Below, piece by piece: positions 48,091 through 57,688 of a stretch of DNA of 64,000 nucleotides. The position numbers and the translations under genes were made by a program. Under the pieces are notes generated by a model. The model was not told where the DNA came from. It saw only the letters and a program-made list of their open reading frames with translations, and did no database searches. Position 1 is the first letter of the stretch. Every line of letters begins with the position of its first letter. This DNA is from Clostridiales bacterium 1_7_47FAA (GTDB lineage: Bacteria > Bacillota > Clostridia > Lachnospirales > Lachnospiraceae). The stretch covers positions 797,987-861,986 of the forward strand of contig DS990261.1 in assembly GCA_000155435.1 (NCBI GenBank), written 5' to 3'.

Positions 48091-48909
48091 ATGGATGCAT
48101 ACTATAAGGACGGAGGCGGATGGAACCGGTCGGACAGGCTTTTTGACGCGCTGGACCTTAAAGGGCGGATGGGACAGAAGGCAAAAAAAGGCAGCGGGCC
48201 ATATGTGATTTCCTTAACAGGCGGAGGCGGAAAAACCTCCCTGATCCGCCGTCTTGCATGGGAGGGGATGGAACAGGGGCTTAAAGTCCTTGTGACCACC
48301 ACCACCCACATGGCCGTGCCGCTGCGCCTGGGCGTTTTTTCGTGCAGGGAAGAGGATGTGAAGGCAATGCTTGACCGGGAACACGCCGTGGTGGCCGGGC
48401 AGACCAATGGGGAAGGGAAGATTTCCTACATGGGGGACGCGGCCTATCACAGGTTGTGCGCCCTGGCCGACCTGGTGCTGGTGGAGGCGGACGGGGCCAA
48501 ACGGCTGCCTCTCAAGGTGCCGCGGGGCAATGAGCCGGTCATACCGGACAATACGGATTTAATCCTCTGTGTCAGCGGACTTACGGCCGCAGGCCGCCTG
48601 GCCGCTGAAAGGTGCTTCCGCCTGGAGACGGCGCAGCGTGTCATGGAGATCCATGGGCGCAGGGATTATGATGGTGGGGAAGACGGACAGTGGCGGATAA
48701 CCCTGGAGGACATGGGCTGCCTGATGCGGTATGGGTATCTGGAACCGCTCCGGGCGCAGTATCCGCAGGCAGAGACCATACCTGTATTGAACCAGGCCGA
48801 CACGGTGGAACTTGCACGGGCTGCGTCCGGGCTTTTGGATGAAATGAAGGAGGAGGGCGGGATTGCAGCAGGCAGGCTGCTGGAGGAAACGTCCGCAGGA
48901 TTATTTTAA
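48091..48909 (+). CDS. yqeC: Selenium-dependent hydroxylase accessory protein YqeC
   Basis: 272 residues. A P-loop near the start (ISLTGGGGKTSLIRRLAWEG) and ADLVLVEADGAKRLPLKVP with PVIPDNTDLILCVSG are diagnostic of the YqeC family, found with selenium-dependent molybdenum hydroxylases. The precise reaction is not established. The frame opens at a TTG (48046), with ATGs at 48085 and 48091; GGGAGG is 6 bases before 48091, which is preferred. Confidence 0.87.
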   Translation: MDAYYKDGGGWNRSDRLFDALDLKGRMGQKAKKGSGPYVISLTGGGGKTSLIRRLAWEGMEQGLKVLVTTTTHMAVPLRLGVFSCREEDVKAMLDREHAVVAGQTNGEGKISYMGDAAYHRLCALADLVLVEADGAKRLPLKVPRGNEPVIPDNTDLILCVSGLTAAGRLAAERCFRLETAQRVMEIHGRRDYDGGEDGQWRITLEDMGCLMRYGYLEPLRAQYPQAETIPVLNQADTVELARAASGLLDEMKEEGGIAAGRLLEETSAGLF

Positions 48910-48910
48910 C

Positions 48911-49501
48911 ATGAATATATCATTTATATATATGGCGTCCGGATATGGCAGCAGGTTCGGCTCCAACAAACTGTGCGCCATGCTGGACGGCAGGCCGCTG
49001 TACCGCCATGGGCTGGAATGCCTGCTGGCGGCAGCCGGGGAACTGAGGGAAAAGGATGGATTTGACGTGCGCCTGATACTGGTCAGCCAGTACCGGGACA
49101 TATTGGAGGATGGGAACGGCCTGGGACTGGAAACCGTGTATAACGGTTCCAGCAGCCAGGGGATTACGGCTTCCCTGCGCCTGGGCACTGAAGCTGCGGG
49201 GGAGGATGCGGACATCCTTCTGTTTTTTGTGGCGGACCAGCCCTATATGAAGGGGTCTACCGTGGCCTCCTTTGTCCGCGGGTTTGCAGGATGCGGATTC
49301 GGGATCGGCTGTGTGGAAAGCGGGGGCCGGAGAGGGAATCCGGCGGCATTTTCCCGCAGATACAGAAAGGAGCTGCTGGCGCTTATGGGGGACCGGGGCG
49401 GCAGCGTGATCATGAAGGCGCACCCGGAGGATGTATGGACCATGGAGGTCCCGGCAGGGGAATTAAAGGACATCGATGTGCAGGAAGACCTGGAACGGTA
49501 A
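48911..49501 (+). CDS. mocA: Molybdenum cofactor cytidylyltransferase-type NTP transferase
   Basis: 196-residue stand-alone MobA-like transferase of the MocA/YgfJ group, thought to form the cytidine dinucleotide form of the cofactor used by molybdenum hydroxylases. MASGYGSRFGSNKLCAMLDG keeps the NTP-binding Arg and Lys; FFVADQPYMKG keeps the metal Asp; ESGGRRGNPAAFSRRY is family-typical. The frame extends upstream into yqeC (48863), but the natural start is the ATG at 48911, 2 bases after the yqeC stop. Ribosome binding site AGGA is modest, suggesting coupling to yqeC. Confidence 0.87.
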   Translation: MNISFIYMASGYGSRFGSNKLCAMLDGRPLYRHGLECLLAAAGELREKDGFDVRLILVSQYRDILEDGNGLGLETVYNGSSSQGITASLRLGTEAAGEDADILLFFVADQPYMKGSTVASFVRGFAGCGFGIGCVESGGRRGNPAAFSRRYRKELLALMGDRGGSVIMKAHPEDVWTMEVPAGELKDIDVQEDLER

Positions 49502-49552
49502 CCGTACCGCGGGACCGTGCGCGGGCCGTGCCTGTGGGAAAGGGGGGATTGT

Positions 49553-50926
49553 ATGAGTGAGATGAATGACTTTTCAAAGGGCAGCGTCATAAAGAATATC
49601 CTGAAGCTGGCCCTGCCCATGACCCTGGCCCAGCTGATTAATGTACTGTACAATATCGTGGACCGGATATACATAGGGATGATACCGGAAAACGCCACCC
49701 TGTCCCTGACCGGATTGGGGCTGTGCCTTCCCATCATATCCATTGTCATTGCCTTTGCGAACCTGTTCGGCATGGGAGGCGCCCCGCTGTGTTCCATTGA
49801 ACGGGGGCGGGGCAATACATCCGAGGCAGAGTCCATCATGGGCAATGCCTTCGTGATGATGATGGCAGTGGGGATCCTCCTGACGGCCACGGGGCTTATA
49901 TTCAAACGCCCCATGCTGTATCTGTTCGGGGCCAGCGACGCAACCATAGGCTATGCGGACGCCTACATAACCATCTACCTGATGGGCAATATCTTCGTGA
50001 TGACAGGTCTTGGCATGAACAGCTTCATCAACTCCCAGGGGTTCGGGACCGTGGGCATGATGACCGTGCTGCTGGGCGCTGTGAGCAACATCATACTGGA
50101 CCCCATATTTATTTTTGTGTTCCACATGGGCGTCAGGGGGGCTGCCCTGGCAACCATCCTGTCACAGTTCCTGTCTGCTGCGTGGATCATCGCGTTCCTC
50201 ACCGGAAAAAGGACAATCCTGCGGCTGCGCCCGTCCGCCATGAAGCTGGAAGGCGCCCGCATCCTGCGCATTGTGGGGCTGGGCATGTCCGGCTTTACCA
50301 TGTCCATCACCAACAGCTCCGTGCAGATCATGTACAATGTCATGCTCCAGAAGTTCGGCGGTGACCTGTATGTGGGGATCATGACGGTCATCAACTCGGT
50401 GCGGGAGGTCATTTCCATGCCGGTCAATGGCCTTACCAACAGCGCCCAGCCGGTGATGGGGTTTAATTACGGGGCAAGGGAATACGGCCGGGTCAGGAAG
50501 TCCATTGTGTTCATGTCCGTGGTCAGCATTGCATACACGGTGGTTGTATGGCTCTTTGTACATGAATGTCCGGAATTCTTCATCCGTATCTTTAACCGGG
50601 AAGGGGAACTGGTGGAGGCGGGCGTTCCTGCCATGCGGGTATATTTCTTCGGATTTTTCATGATGTCCCTCCAGTTTGCGGGCCAGGCCGTGTTCGTGGG
50701 GCTTGGAAAATCGAAGAATGCGGTGTTCTTTTCCATTTTCCGCAAGGTCATCATTGTCATTCCGCTGATCCTGATCCTGCCGTCCGTATTCAATCTGGGT
50801 ACGGCGGGAATATTAATGGCAGAGCCAATCTCCAACTTTATCGGCGGTACGGCATGTTTCGGGACCATGATGCTCACGGTGTGGCCGGAGCTAAAACACG
50901 GGGCGAAGGAGAAAACCAACCAATGA
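49553..50926 (+). CDS. MATE-family multidrug/organic cation exporter
   Basis: 457-residue membrane protein with about twelve hydrophobic segments in two homologous halves. MATE signatures: LPMTLAQLINVLYNIVDRIYIGM at the start (in parts), GMGGAPLCSIERGRG, NSFINSQGFGTVGM and, in the second half, PVMGFNYGAREYGRVRK. Couples Na+ or H+ entry to drug or metabolite export. AGGGGGG precedes the ATG at 49553. Its stop overlaps the start of the secreted glycosidase-like gene, so the two are co-expressed. Confidence 0.92.
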   Translation: MSEMNDFSKGSVIKNILKLALPMTLAQLINVLYNIVDRIYIGMIPENATLSLTGLGLCLPIISIVIAFANLFGMGGAPLCSIERGRGNTSEAESIMGNAFVMMMAVGILLTATGLIFKRPMLYLFGASDATIGYADAYITIYLMGNIFVMTGLGMNSFINSQGFGTVGMMTVLLGAVSNIILDPIFIFVFHMGVRGAALATILSQFLSAAWIIAFLTGKRTILRLRPSAMKLEGARILRIVGLGMSGFTMSITNSSVQIMYNVMLQKFGGDLYVGIMTVINSVREVISMPVNGLTNSAQPVMGFNYGAREYGRVRKSIVFMSVVSIAYTVVVWLFVHECPEFFIRIFNREGELVEAGVPAMRVYFFGFFMMSLQFAGQAVFVGLGKSKNAVFFSIFRKVIIVIPLILILPSVFNLGTAGILMAEPISNFIGGTACFGTMMLTVWPELKHGAKEKTNQ

Positions 50927-52539
50927 GGAAAAATGTACTTAGGATAACGGCAGCACTTGGGGCGGCGGCCTTTCTGTTCACCACCGGATTTGCCAGGGCG
51001 GAAGACCATGCATCCGGCAAGGCGGGATATTTAAGGTCCGCCACCTATTATTCCGATGACTGGGTCATCAATTTCTGGAACAGTGAAAGCAGCCGTATGG
51101 ATGAGGAACTGGCGCAGATTGCCGAAGACGGGTTCAACAACATCATCCTTGTGGTGCCCTGGAGGGAGTTCCAGCCGTACACATCGCCCTGCACCTATAA
51201 CAGCTATGCATGGGATAAGCTGGACCGGGTCATGGAAGCCGCGGCGGACCAGGGACTGAGCGTCATGCTGCGCGTGGGGTATACATGGGATTATTACGGA
51301 AGGGATAATGTGCTCTCCCGCTACCGGGGACTTATGTATGACGGGGAGGTCCGGGACGCCTGGATGGAATACGTGGGCCGTCTTTATGAACGGGCCTCGT
51401 CCCATGGGAATTTCTGCGGGGGCTTCATCACCTGGGAGGATTTCTGGAACTTTACGGACACCAGCGCCAGTCTGGGAAATAAAGCCAGCGGAAAGAAAAT
51501 GGCCAGACAGTGCGGTTATACGGAGTATGCCGGGGAACATTATACCCTTGAGGAACTGGAGGACATATACGGGCATTCCCTGGAAAGCTATGACGACCTG
51601 TATTTCCCGGAAAAGGATTCCTATGCCAGGAAGATATTCTTTGAGTTTTATGATGATTTCCTCAATGGACTGCTGGCTGAAAGCCAGGAAGCATTTCCCG
51701 GCCTTTCCATGGAGGTACGGCTGGATGTGGATCCTGTGGAACACGGGGACGGGTCGCTGGAGGGATTCATGCATTCCTCTACCTTCCCATGCGGGGATGC
51801 AGCCTATACAAGCACCATGTACAGCGTGCCAATGGGCTTTTTGAATGAACATGAAAGGGTTACGGCGGAGGAGGTCCTGGAGAAACTTCCCGTGTTCATG
51901 AACCGGCTTCACGTGTACAGTGGCGGAAAGCCGGTGTACATCGACCAGTTCCTTTTCACGGACAACACAGTGGGATATGAGCACAACGCCCAGCTGATGG
52001 ACGACCAGAAGGCACTGTTCCTGGAGAAGGCGGCCCCTGTCTTAAAAAGCATGACCATGGGATACGGCATATGGACATACCGGGATTACGGCGACAATAA
52101 GCTCTACAATGCCCAGTTCGGGCTGGGACAGGAAGGCTGGAGGTTTTCTGGCGGCAGCAGCGTGGTCACGCGGGACAGCACCAGGCAGGCCATGATCCCG
52201 GGCGGCGCAGGCATCTACCAGGATATCGGAAACCGTATGACAGGCACAACAGGAAAGGATACACATGTAAGGTTCCTGGCGGAAAGCGAGGGCAGCAGCC
52301 AGCTGTCCGTCAGCGCGTCAGGGCGTACCAGGACCTTGGAGGTAAAGGGCGCGCGCACGGTTGAGCTGGTTTTTGAAAATTGCAGCGCAAAGGATTTCTC
52401 CATCAGTGTCAGCGGAAGCACCGCCTATGTGGATGACGTCCAGGTATTTACATTCACGACCCAGGGCGAACTGTACCAGATGGACGGTTCCGAGGGAAGC
52501 TGCATTGAAGCGCTCCGTCTAATGAATCAAAATCTATAA
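50923..52539 (+). CDS. Secreted glycosidase-like protein
   Basis: 538 residues. A signal peptide (basic MRKNVLR, hydrophobic core to about 23, cleavage near ARA-ED) is followed by a (beta/alpha)8-like region: DWVINFWNSESSRMDEELAQ, NNIILVVPWREFQP, VMLRVGYTWDYYGR and GGFITWEDFWNFT, where the Glu resembles a clan GH-A acid/base. VYIDQFLFTDNT may carry later active-site strands. The last about 110 residues look like a beta-sandwich, possibly carbohydrate-binding (DTHVRFLAESEGSSQLSVSA). I cannot place it in a named GH family. Overlap with the MATE gene suggests a shared surface or glycan role, unproven. Confidence 0.75.
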   Translation: MRKNVLRITAALGAAAFLFTTGFARAEDHASGKAGYLRSATYYSDDWVINFWNSESSRMDEELAQIAEDGFNNIILVVPWREFQPYTSPCTYNSYAWDKLDRVMEAAADQGLSVMLRVGYTWDYYGRDNVLSRYRGLMYDGEVRDAWMEYVGRLYERASSHGNFCGGFITWEDFWNFTDTSASLGNKASGKKMARQCGYTEYAGEHYTLEELEDIYGHSLESYDDLYFPEKDSYARKIFFEFYDDFLNGLLAESQEAFPGLSMEVRLDVDPVEHGDGSLEGFMHSSTFPCGDAAYTSTMYSVPMGFLNEHERVTAEEVLEKLPVFMNRLHVYSGGKPVYIDQFLFTDNTVGYEHNAQLMDDQKALFLEKAAPVLKSMTMGYGIWTYRDYGDNKLYNAQFGLGQEGWRFSGGSSVVTRDSTRQAMIPGGAGIYQDIGNRMTGTTGKDTHVRFLAESEGSSQLSVSASGRTRTLEVKGARTVELVFENCSAKDFSISVSGSTAYVDDVQVFTFTTQGELYQMDGSEGSCIEALRLMNQNL

Positions 52540-52599
52540 AAAGCGCATACTATCCTTGTCATCGGTAGACGTTTAAACCATGAGAAGGAGGAAATGATC

Positions 52600-52914
52600 A
52601 TGACTAAGCTGGAATGTAGCGTTAAGAACTGTGTGCACAATGCGGATAACTGCTGCTGCAAGGCGGCCATTGCCGTGGACGGGAACAAGGCAAAGGAAGC
52701 TGAGCAGACATGCTGTGCAAGCTTTGACGAGAACAAGGGCGGAAGGTTCACCAACCTGTTTAAGACTCCTGAGACAAGGCTCGATATTGCCTGCGACGCC
52801 GTAAAATGCATTTACAACGAGGAGCACCGCTGTACTGCTGAGCGCATTGACATCAGCGGGGACGGGGCCTGTGAATGTACGGAGACCAGGTGCAATACAT
52901 TTAAAGCAAAATAA
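52600..52914 (+). CDS. DUF1540 protein (two copies of the domain)
   Basis: 104-residue Cys-rich protein. Two DUF1540 units: LECSVKNCVHNADNCCCKAA with TCCASF (residues 4-44), and IACDAVKCIYNEEHRCTAER with CECTETRCNTF (about 63-100). The cysteine spacing suggests metal binding. Typical of Clostridia; function unknown. GAAGGAGG is 8 bases from the ATG at 52600; ATG 52594 is too close. Monocistronic with its own terminator. Confidence 0.88.
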   Translation: MTKLECSVKNCVHNADNCCCKAAIAVDGNKAKEAEQTCCASFDENKGGRFTNLFKTPETRLDIACDAVKCIYNEEHRCTAERIDISGDGACECTETRCNTFKAK

Positions 52915-52935
52915 GATTGGCTTTGGCTGCAGATT

Positions 52936-52985
52936 GGGGCTGCCATACCGGAAGGATACGGTATGGTAGCCTCAATTTTCTGTTT
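52936..52985 (+). terminator. Terminator after the DUF1540 gene
   Basis: GGGGCTGCCATACCG (52936-52950) pairs with 52959-52973 except for two positions, followed by a T-rich stretch. Confidence 0.78.
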
Positions 52986-53041
52986 TTCACGAAATTCCGG
53001 TTGCCAAGGGACAGGATTAAGGGCCGGAATGTGTGAACCGC

Positions 53042-53070
53042 TTGCAAATCAGGGCGTTTTATCATATAAT
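53042..53070 (+). promoter_or_regulatory. Promoter of the lipoprotein-kinase-regulator locus
   Basis: TTGCAA (53042-53047), 17 bases, TATAAT (53065-53070), about 50 bases upstream of the lipoprotein start. It probably drives all three genes to 59156. Confidence 0.6.
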
Positions 53071-53123
53071 AATCTGGATAAGGGTCCAAGATTTTTGCCT
53101 TGGGAAAAGAGGAGATGAAGCAT

Positions 53124-55067
53124 ATGAGCCGTAGCACAGCCGGGAGGATTGCAGGTATATGGTGCATTGCCATGCTGTTGGGGGCATTGACAGGCTGCAG
53201 CAGTCAGGCAGCAGAGGAAAAGACCGTGATCAGGGTTCTCTATTTAAGCAGCTTTAAGGAGGTGGAGGCACTGGTTGAGTCCACCTATGACGATATTGAC
53301 CTGCAGGTGGAGATATCGCCTTATTCCAGCGAACAGCTAAGGCGCCTGGAACGGGGCGTGGGTCCGGACCTGGTGGTCACCATGCAGCCGGATTCCAATA
53401 TGGTGGAAAAATATCTGCTGGACATCAGCGATACAAAGGCCAGTACGGCGTATGACGGCACTGTCATGAACGCCTCCAAACTGGATGGGAAGACATATCT
53501 GATCCCGCTGCCCGGTGTGTACAGCGGATATGTGGTCAATGAAACCATGTTTGAGCGGGCAGGCCTGCCATTTCCCACAAGCAATGAAAACCTGGTGGAC
53601 TCCCTTTCCAGGCTGAAGGAAAAAGGAATCGGCATCGGGGAAGATGATATTAATTTTTCAATCATGAGTGATTATAACACGTCGGTGGGCATGTTTTACG
53701 TGGGCTGCATGGTGCCTGATTTCCTGGGGACCGTTGAGGGGGTTAAGTGGCTGGCGGATTTTAAAAATAAAGAAGCGTTCTTTTCCGGTGTCTGGGAACA
53801 ATGCTTTTCGCTGTCGGATTCCCTGGTGGAGGCCGGTGTCATGGATCCTGTCGCCATTGCCCGGCAGCGCAATTCAATACTATGCAAACAGCGTTTAAGC
53901 AATGGTACCCTGGCAGCGGCTTTTGGGGATTCGGCATTGTACTATGAATGTATTGAAGCCAACCGGAAAGAGGCAGAGGAGGGGATTTCGGAGGCATATA
54001 CCTACCGGATGCTTCCGCTTTTCAGCGATGAAGGGAATAAGCCCTGGTTTCTGTTTTCACCCTCAGCCCTCATGGGTATTAACAATGCCGCCAGCCAGGA
54101 AAAACAGGATGCCTGCAAGCGTATACTGGACCTGCTTTCAACGCCTGAGGGGCAGGACGCCCTGATTAAGGATTTGGGGGCAGGCATGTCCTGCCTGCGG
54201 GATTACAGCCAGCAGAAGGATCTGATCCCAAAGGGCGTGGAAGGATATGTGGAATCAGGATACATTTACAATGTCCTGTTCCCAAGTAAAACCGTGGAAT
54301 ACCTTGGCGGTTACGTAAGGAAAATCATGAATGGGACATGCTCTGTGGAGGAGGCATTACAGGCAATCGACCAGTTTTACTGCGAGGGGACGGACCAATC
54401 TGCCTACGATTTCACTGTCATCGGAACTGTAAGCCATGACCTGATGGCGCAGGATTTTAATGTGCGGCGTGGCGAGACCGAGATTGGGAATTTCATAGCG
54501 GATTGTGTTGCCCAGGCATCCGGGGCACCGATAGCGGTGGTCAATGGAGGCGGGATCCGCGCCAGCTTTTATCAGGGTGTGGTCTATGGCGGGGATATGG
54601 CAGCGGTATGCCCCTTTGACAACCAGGTCATTGTTCTGGAAATGGACGGCAGGACCGTGTGGGATATGCTGGAAAACGGTGTGTCTGCCTGCACGGATGA
54701 GTTTCCCGGCGGCCGCTTTTTACAGGTCTCAGGTCTCAGGTATACCTTTGACAGCAGCAGACCTGCCGGAACCAGGCTTGTAAGCGTGACATTGCCGGAT
54801 GGTCAGGATCTGGATTTAAGTGCGGACTACCAGGTGGCGGTCACGGACTATATGGCCGGTGCAAAGAGTTACGCTGAAGGCAACGGGGACGGATATACCA
54901 TGTTAAACTGCTATGACGCCGGCTTCCCAAAGGGCAATGTGGAACTGGTAAAGGAAACAGGGCTGTATTACCGCGATGCCATGTCGGCTTATTTTGAACA
55001 GCACAGGGACATCGTGGCAGATCCCCGGTTGGAAGGAAGGATCTGCGATTTAGGGCAGGACGGATAG
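53124..55067 (+). CDS. Lipoprotein fusing a solute-binding module to a 5'-nucleotidase C-terminal domain
   Basis: 647 residues. Signal peptide with lipobox LTGC (Cys 25). Residues about 35-425 look like a family 1 extracellular solute-binding protein (VIRVLYLSSFKEVEALVEST, GKTYLIPLPGVYSGYVVNE, GNKPWFLFSPSALMGINN). Residues about 430-610 are a 5'-nucleotidase C-terminal domain: GETEIGNFIADCVAQASGAP, VVNGGGIRASF, VCPFDNQVIVLEM, then YQVAVTDYMAG and GDGYTML. In true nucleotidases this part binds the nucleoside, but the catalytic metallophosphatase domain is absent. It may therefore bind a nucleotide-like ligand rather than cleave it. No transporter genes follow; a sensor kinase does, so a sensory co-receptor role is inferred. 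AGAGGAG fits the ATG at 53124. Confidence 0.82.
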   Translation: MSRSTAGRIAGIWCIAMLLGALTGCSSQAAEEKTVIRVLYLSSFKEVEALVESTYDDIDLQVEISPYSSEQLRRLERGVGPDLVVTMQPDSNMVEKYLLDISDTKASTAYDGTVMNASKLDGKTYLIPLPGVYSGYVVNETMFERAGLPFPTSNENLVDSLSRLKEKGIGIGEDDINFSIMSDYNTSVGMFYVGCMVPDFLGTVEGVKWLADFKNKEAFFSGVWEQCFSLSDSLVEAGVMDPVAIARQRNSILCKQRLSNGTLAAAFGDSALYYECIEANRKEAEEGISEAYTYRMLPLFSDEGNKPWFLFSPSALMGINNAASQEKQDACKRILDLLSTPEGQDALIKDLGAGMSCLRDYSQQKDLIPKGVEGYVESGYIYNVLFPSKTVEYLGGYVRKIMNGTCSVEEALQAIDQFYCEGTDQSAYDFTVIGTVSHDLMAQDFNVRRGETEIGNFIADCVAQASGAPIAVVNGGGIRASFYQGVVYGGDMAAVCPFDNQVIVLEMDGRTVWDMLENGVSACTDEFPGGRFLQVSGLRYTFDSSRPAGTRLVSVTLPDGQDLDLSADYQVAVTDYMAGAKSYAEGNGDGYTMLNCYDAGFPKGNVELVKETGLYYRDAMSAYFEQHRDIVADPRLEGRICDLGQDG

Positions 55068-55102
55068 ACAGGCCTCCTGCGCGGAAAGGATAGGTACCAT
55101 TG

Positions 55103-57688
55103 ATGACTCACAACAAAAGGAATGGGGAATACCAGATACCGCTTTTTGTTTCCGCGCTGCTTCTGATGGTGGCTGTCCTCTGTGTGTTTGCGGTTAATGT
55201 GTATAAAAAAGAGTCAGAACGCACCGTGACAAATATCAGTAAGGTTTACTTACAGGAAATGGCCGCCCAGATCGGCAGGCATTTCAAAACCAACCTGGAC
55301 AGCCAGTTCTTCCAGATCCGCACCATTGCCAGTGCAATATCTGAGGATGACTTAAGGGATGAGGAGAGCCTGGAACGTTTTCTGTCGCAGGTGGTGCTGG
55401 CGGACAATGACTTCACGCACGTGGCAGTCATCAGTGATAAGGGAATCGCCTATTCTCCCAGCGGCCCGGTTCCGGCCATGTCGAAAATCTCCGGTCTTGA
55501 TAAGCTTCTGGCCGGTTCGCAGGAATTGATTTCCGTCAATGAATCAATCTGGGAAAGCGATACAATCCTGCTCGGCACACCCATAAGCCCCTTGCCGTTT
55601 AAAGACGGACAGCTGGTTGCCTTCATTATCGGAATCCCCACTCCTGACATGGGGGCAAAGCTGGGACTGGACAGTGAGAAGGAAACGAATTCCTCTACCA
55701 ATATCATAACCAGGAACGGGGACTTCGTGATTAAGAGCGCCTTTTCAGAGGACGTGCTATACGGTTCCAACCTGTTTACAATCTATGGCCAGCAGGCTGT
55801 TTTTGATGAGGGCTATGACCTGGAGGGAATAAGCACAGCGGTCAGGGCAGGGGAAAGCGGCATGACGCTGCTTACCGTGGGCAACCGCCATGATTATATT
55901 TATTATATGCCGATCCAGGGAACGGACTGGTATATGGTTACCAGCATGGCATACGAGATAGTGAACCGGCAGATCTTATATCTCAGCCAGTTCATGGTTA
56001 CTGTATGCGTGGGTATTTTCCTGATCATACTTACGACGGTCCTTGCATTCTTTTTATTGCTGAGGCACAGGGAAAAGCTCAGCAGTGAACTTCTTCTTGC
56101 GGAAAAAGAGCGGGCAGAGGCGGCCAACAGGGCCAAGAGCGACTTCCTGTCCCAGATGTCCCACGAAATCAGGACTCCGCTCAACGGAATCATGGGCATG
56201 GCGGAGCTTGGAAAAAGCCATACAGGGGAGCCGGACAGGATGCGCAATTGCCTGGATAAGATCACGCTTTCATCAACACACCTTCTTTCCCTGATCAACG
56301 ACATACTGGATATGTCCAAAATCGAAAGCGGGAAAATTGAACTTCATATGGAACGGTTTGATCTGGGACAGCTTCTGCGTGCCCTGACAACCGTGTTCCA
56401 TGTGCAGGCGGTCAGCCGTCAGATTGATTACCATATTTTCCTTTACGGGGAGATAGAGGAATATCTGACAGGGGATTCGCTCCGTCTGAACCAGATCCTG
56501 ACCAACCTGCTGTCCAATGCATTAAAGTTCACGCCTGCACAGGGGCAGGTCAGCCTGAACGTATCGGAACTGCGGCGTGATGAAAGCGGGATATGGCTCC
56601 GTTTTGAAGTCAGGGACACCGGACGGGGGATTGCCCCGGAGAATATTGACCGGGTGTTTGAGGCTTTCACACAGGAAAACAGCGGAATTGCCCGCCAGTA
56701 CGGCGGGACCGGGCTGGGCCTGCCCATTACGAAGAACTTTGTGGAAATGATGGGCGGCTCCATAACCGTTTCCAGCAAGGTAGGCGCCGGCAGCATATTC
56801 ACGGTTGATATACCCTTTGCCTATGCAGGGGATGAGGGGGAACGGGATGCGGATTACTGCGGCAACGGCCAGCCGGTCCTGGTCATGAATCAGGTTACGG
56901 AATTGGAAACACATCTGGCTGCCCTGCTGACAAAGGAAAGGTTCGTGGCTGACAAGGCGTCCACTGAGGATACTGCCCTGCGCATGATGCGGGCGGCCGT
57001 GGAAAACGGGAATCCATATGAATTGTGCTTTATAAAGTGGGATTTTTCGGAAGATATGAAGCGTTTTACTGAAACTCTCCGAAAAACAGGGAAAAATAGC
57101 AATCTTAAAATCATCCTGACAGGACAGGACCAGGATGAACTGGACGATGCCGCCGCATTATGTGATGCCGATGCAACCCTGTGCCGGCCTGTATTCCATT
57201 CTGACCTTGCCGGGCTTATGACGGAGTTCAGGGCCCGGGCGCAGGGAAAGGGAATCCCGGAACAATCCGGCGGATTGAACGGGGAACAGGTTCTGGTGGT
57301 GGAGGATAATGAAATCAACCTGTATATTGCAGTGGCCCTTCTGGAGGATGCAGGGGCCATTGTCACCACGGCCAGTAACGGGCAGGAGGCGGTAAAACGG
57401 TTCCGCGAAGCCCCGGAAGGTTTCTATAAACTCATACTGATGGATGTGCAGATGCCGGTTATGGACGGTTACAGCGCGACGCGGGCCATCCGCGCGCTTC
57501 CCCGCTCCGATGCAAAACGCGCCATCATCATCGCGATGACGGCCAATTCCTTCCATGAGGATATCCAAAAATGCCTGGACAGCGGCATGGATGCCCATAT
57601 TGCAAAGCCCTTTGTCATGAATGATATTTACAGTACATATGCAGAGGTCTTGGATGAAAAGGACATGATTGATGAAAGGGAACAATGA
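55103..57688 (+). CDS. Hybrid sensor histidine kinase with dCache sensor
   Basis: 861 residues. Membrane helices at about 13-33 and 297-320 enclose a dCache-type extracellular sensor. HisKA has the phospho-acceptor His in [13 protein letters not shown] (H354). The ATPase domain shows [29 protein letters not shown] and [15 protein letters not shown]. Next comes a degenerate receiver (about 590-710; the acidic pair is missing and the conserved Lys is Arg in LCRPV), then an intact receiver (about 728-850; VVEDNEINL and phospho-Asp in [14 protein letters not shown]781). No HPt or DNA-binding domain is attached, so output goes to another protein. 35 bases after the lipoprotein gene and overlapping the GntR gene. 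Confidence 0.9.
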   Translation: MTHNKRNGEYQIPLFVSALLLMVAVLCVFAVNVYKKESERTVTNISKVYLQEMAAQIGRHFKTNLDSQFFQIRTIASAISEDDLRDEESLERFLSQVVLADNDFTHVAVISDKGIAYSPSGPVPAMSKISGLDKLLAGSQELISVNESIWESDTILLGTPISPLPFKDGQLVAFIIGIPTPDMGAKLGLDSEKETNSSTNIITRNGDFVIKSAFSEDVLYGSNLFTIYGQQAVFDEGYDLEGISTAVRAGESGMTLLTVGNRHDYIYYMPIQGTDWYMVTSMAYEIVNRQILYLSQFMVTVCVGIFLIILTTVLAFFLLLRHREKLSSELLLAEKERAEAANRAKSDFLSQMSHEIRTPLNGIMGMAELGKSHTGEPDRMRNCLDKITLSSTHLLSLINDILDMSKIESGKIELHMERFDLGQLLRALTTVFHVQAVSRQIDYHIFLYGEIEEYLTGDSLRLNQILTNLLSNALKFTPAQGQVSLNVSELRRDESGIWLRFEVRDTGRGIAPENIDRVFEAFTQENSGIARQYGGTGLGLPITKNFVEMMGGSITVSSKVGAGSIFTVDIPFAYAGDEGERDADYCGNGQPVLVMNQVTELETHLAALLTKERFVADKASTEDTALRMMRAAVENGNPYELCFIKWDFSEDMKRFTETLRKTGKNSNLKIILTGQDQDELDDAAALCDADATLCRPVFHSDLAGLMTEFRARAQGKGIPEQSGGLNGEQVLVVEDNEINLYIAVALLEDAGAIVTTASNGQEAVKRFREAPEGFYKLILMDVQMPVMDGYSATRAIRALPRSDAKRAIIIAMTANSFHEDIQKCLDSGMDAHIAKPFVMNDIYSTYAEVLDEKDMIDEREQ

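Noticed and set aside
53124-55067. Active secreted 5'-nucleotidase
   Set aside because: The N-terminal metallophosphatase domain with its metal ligands is absent.
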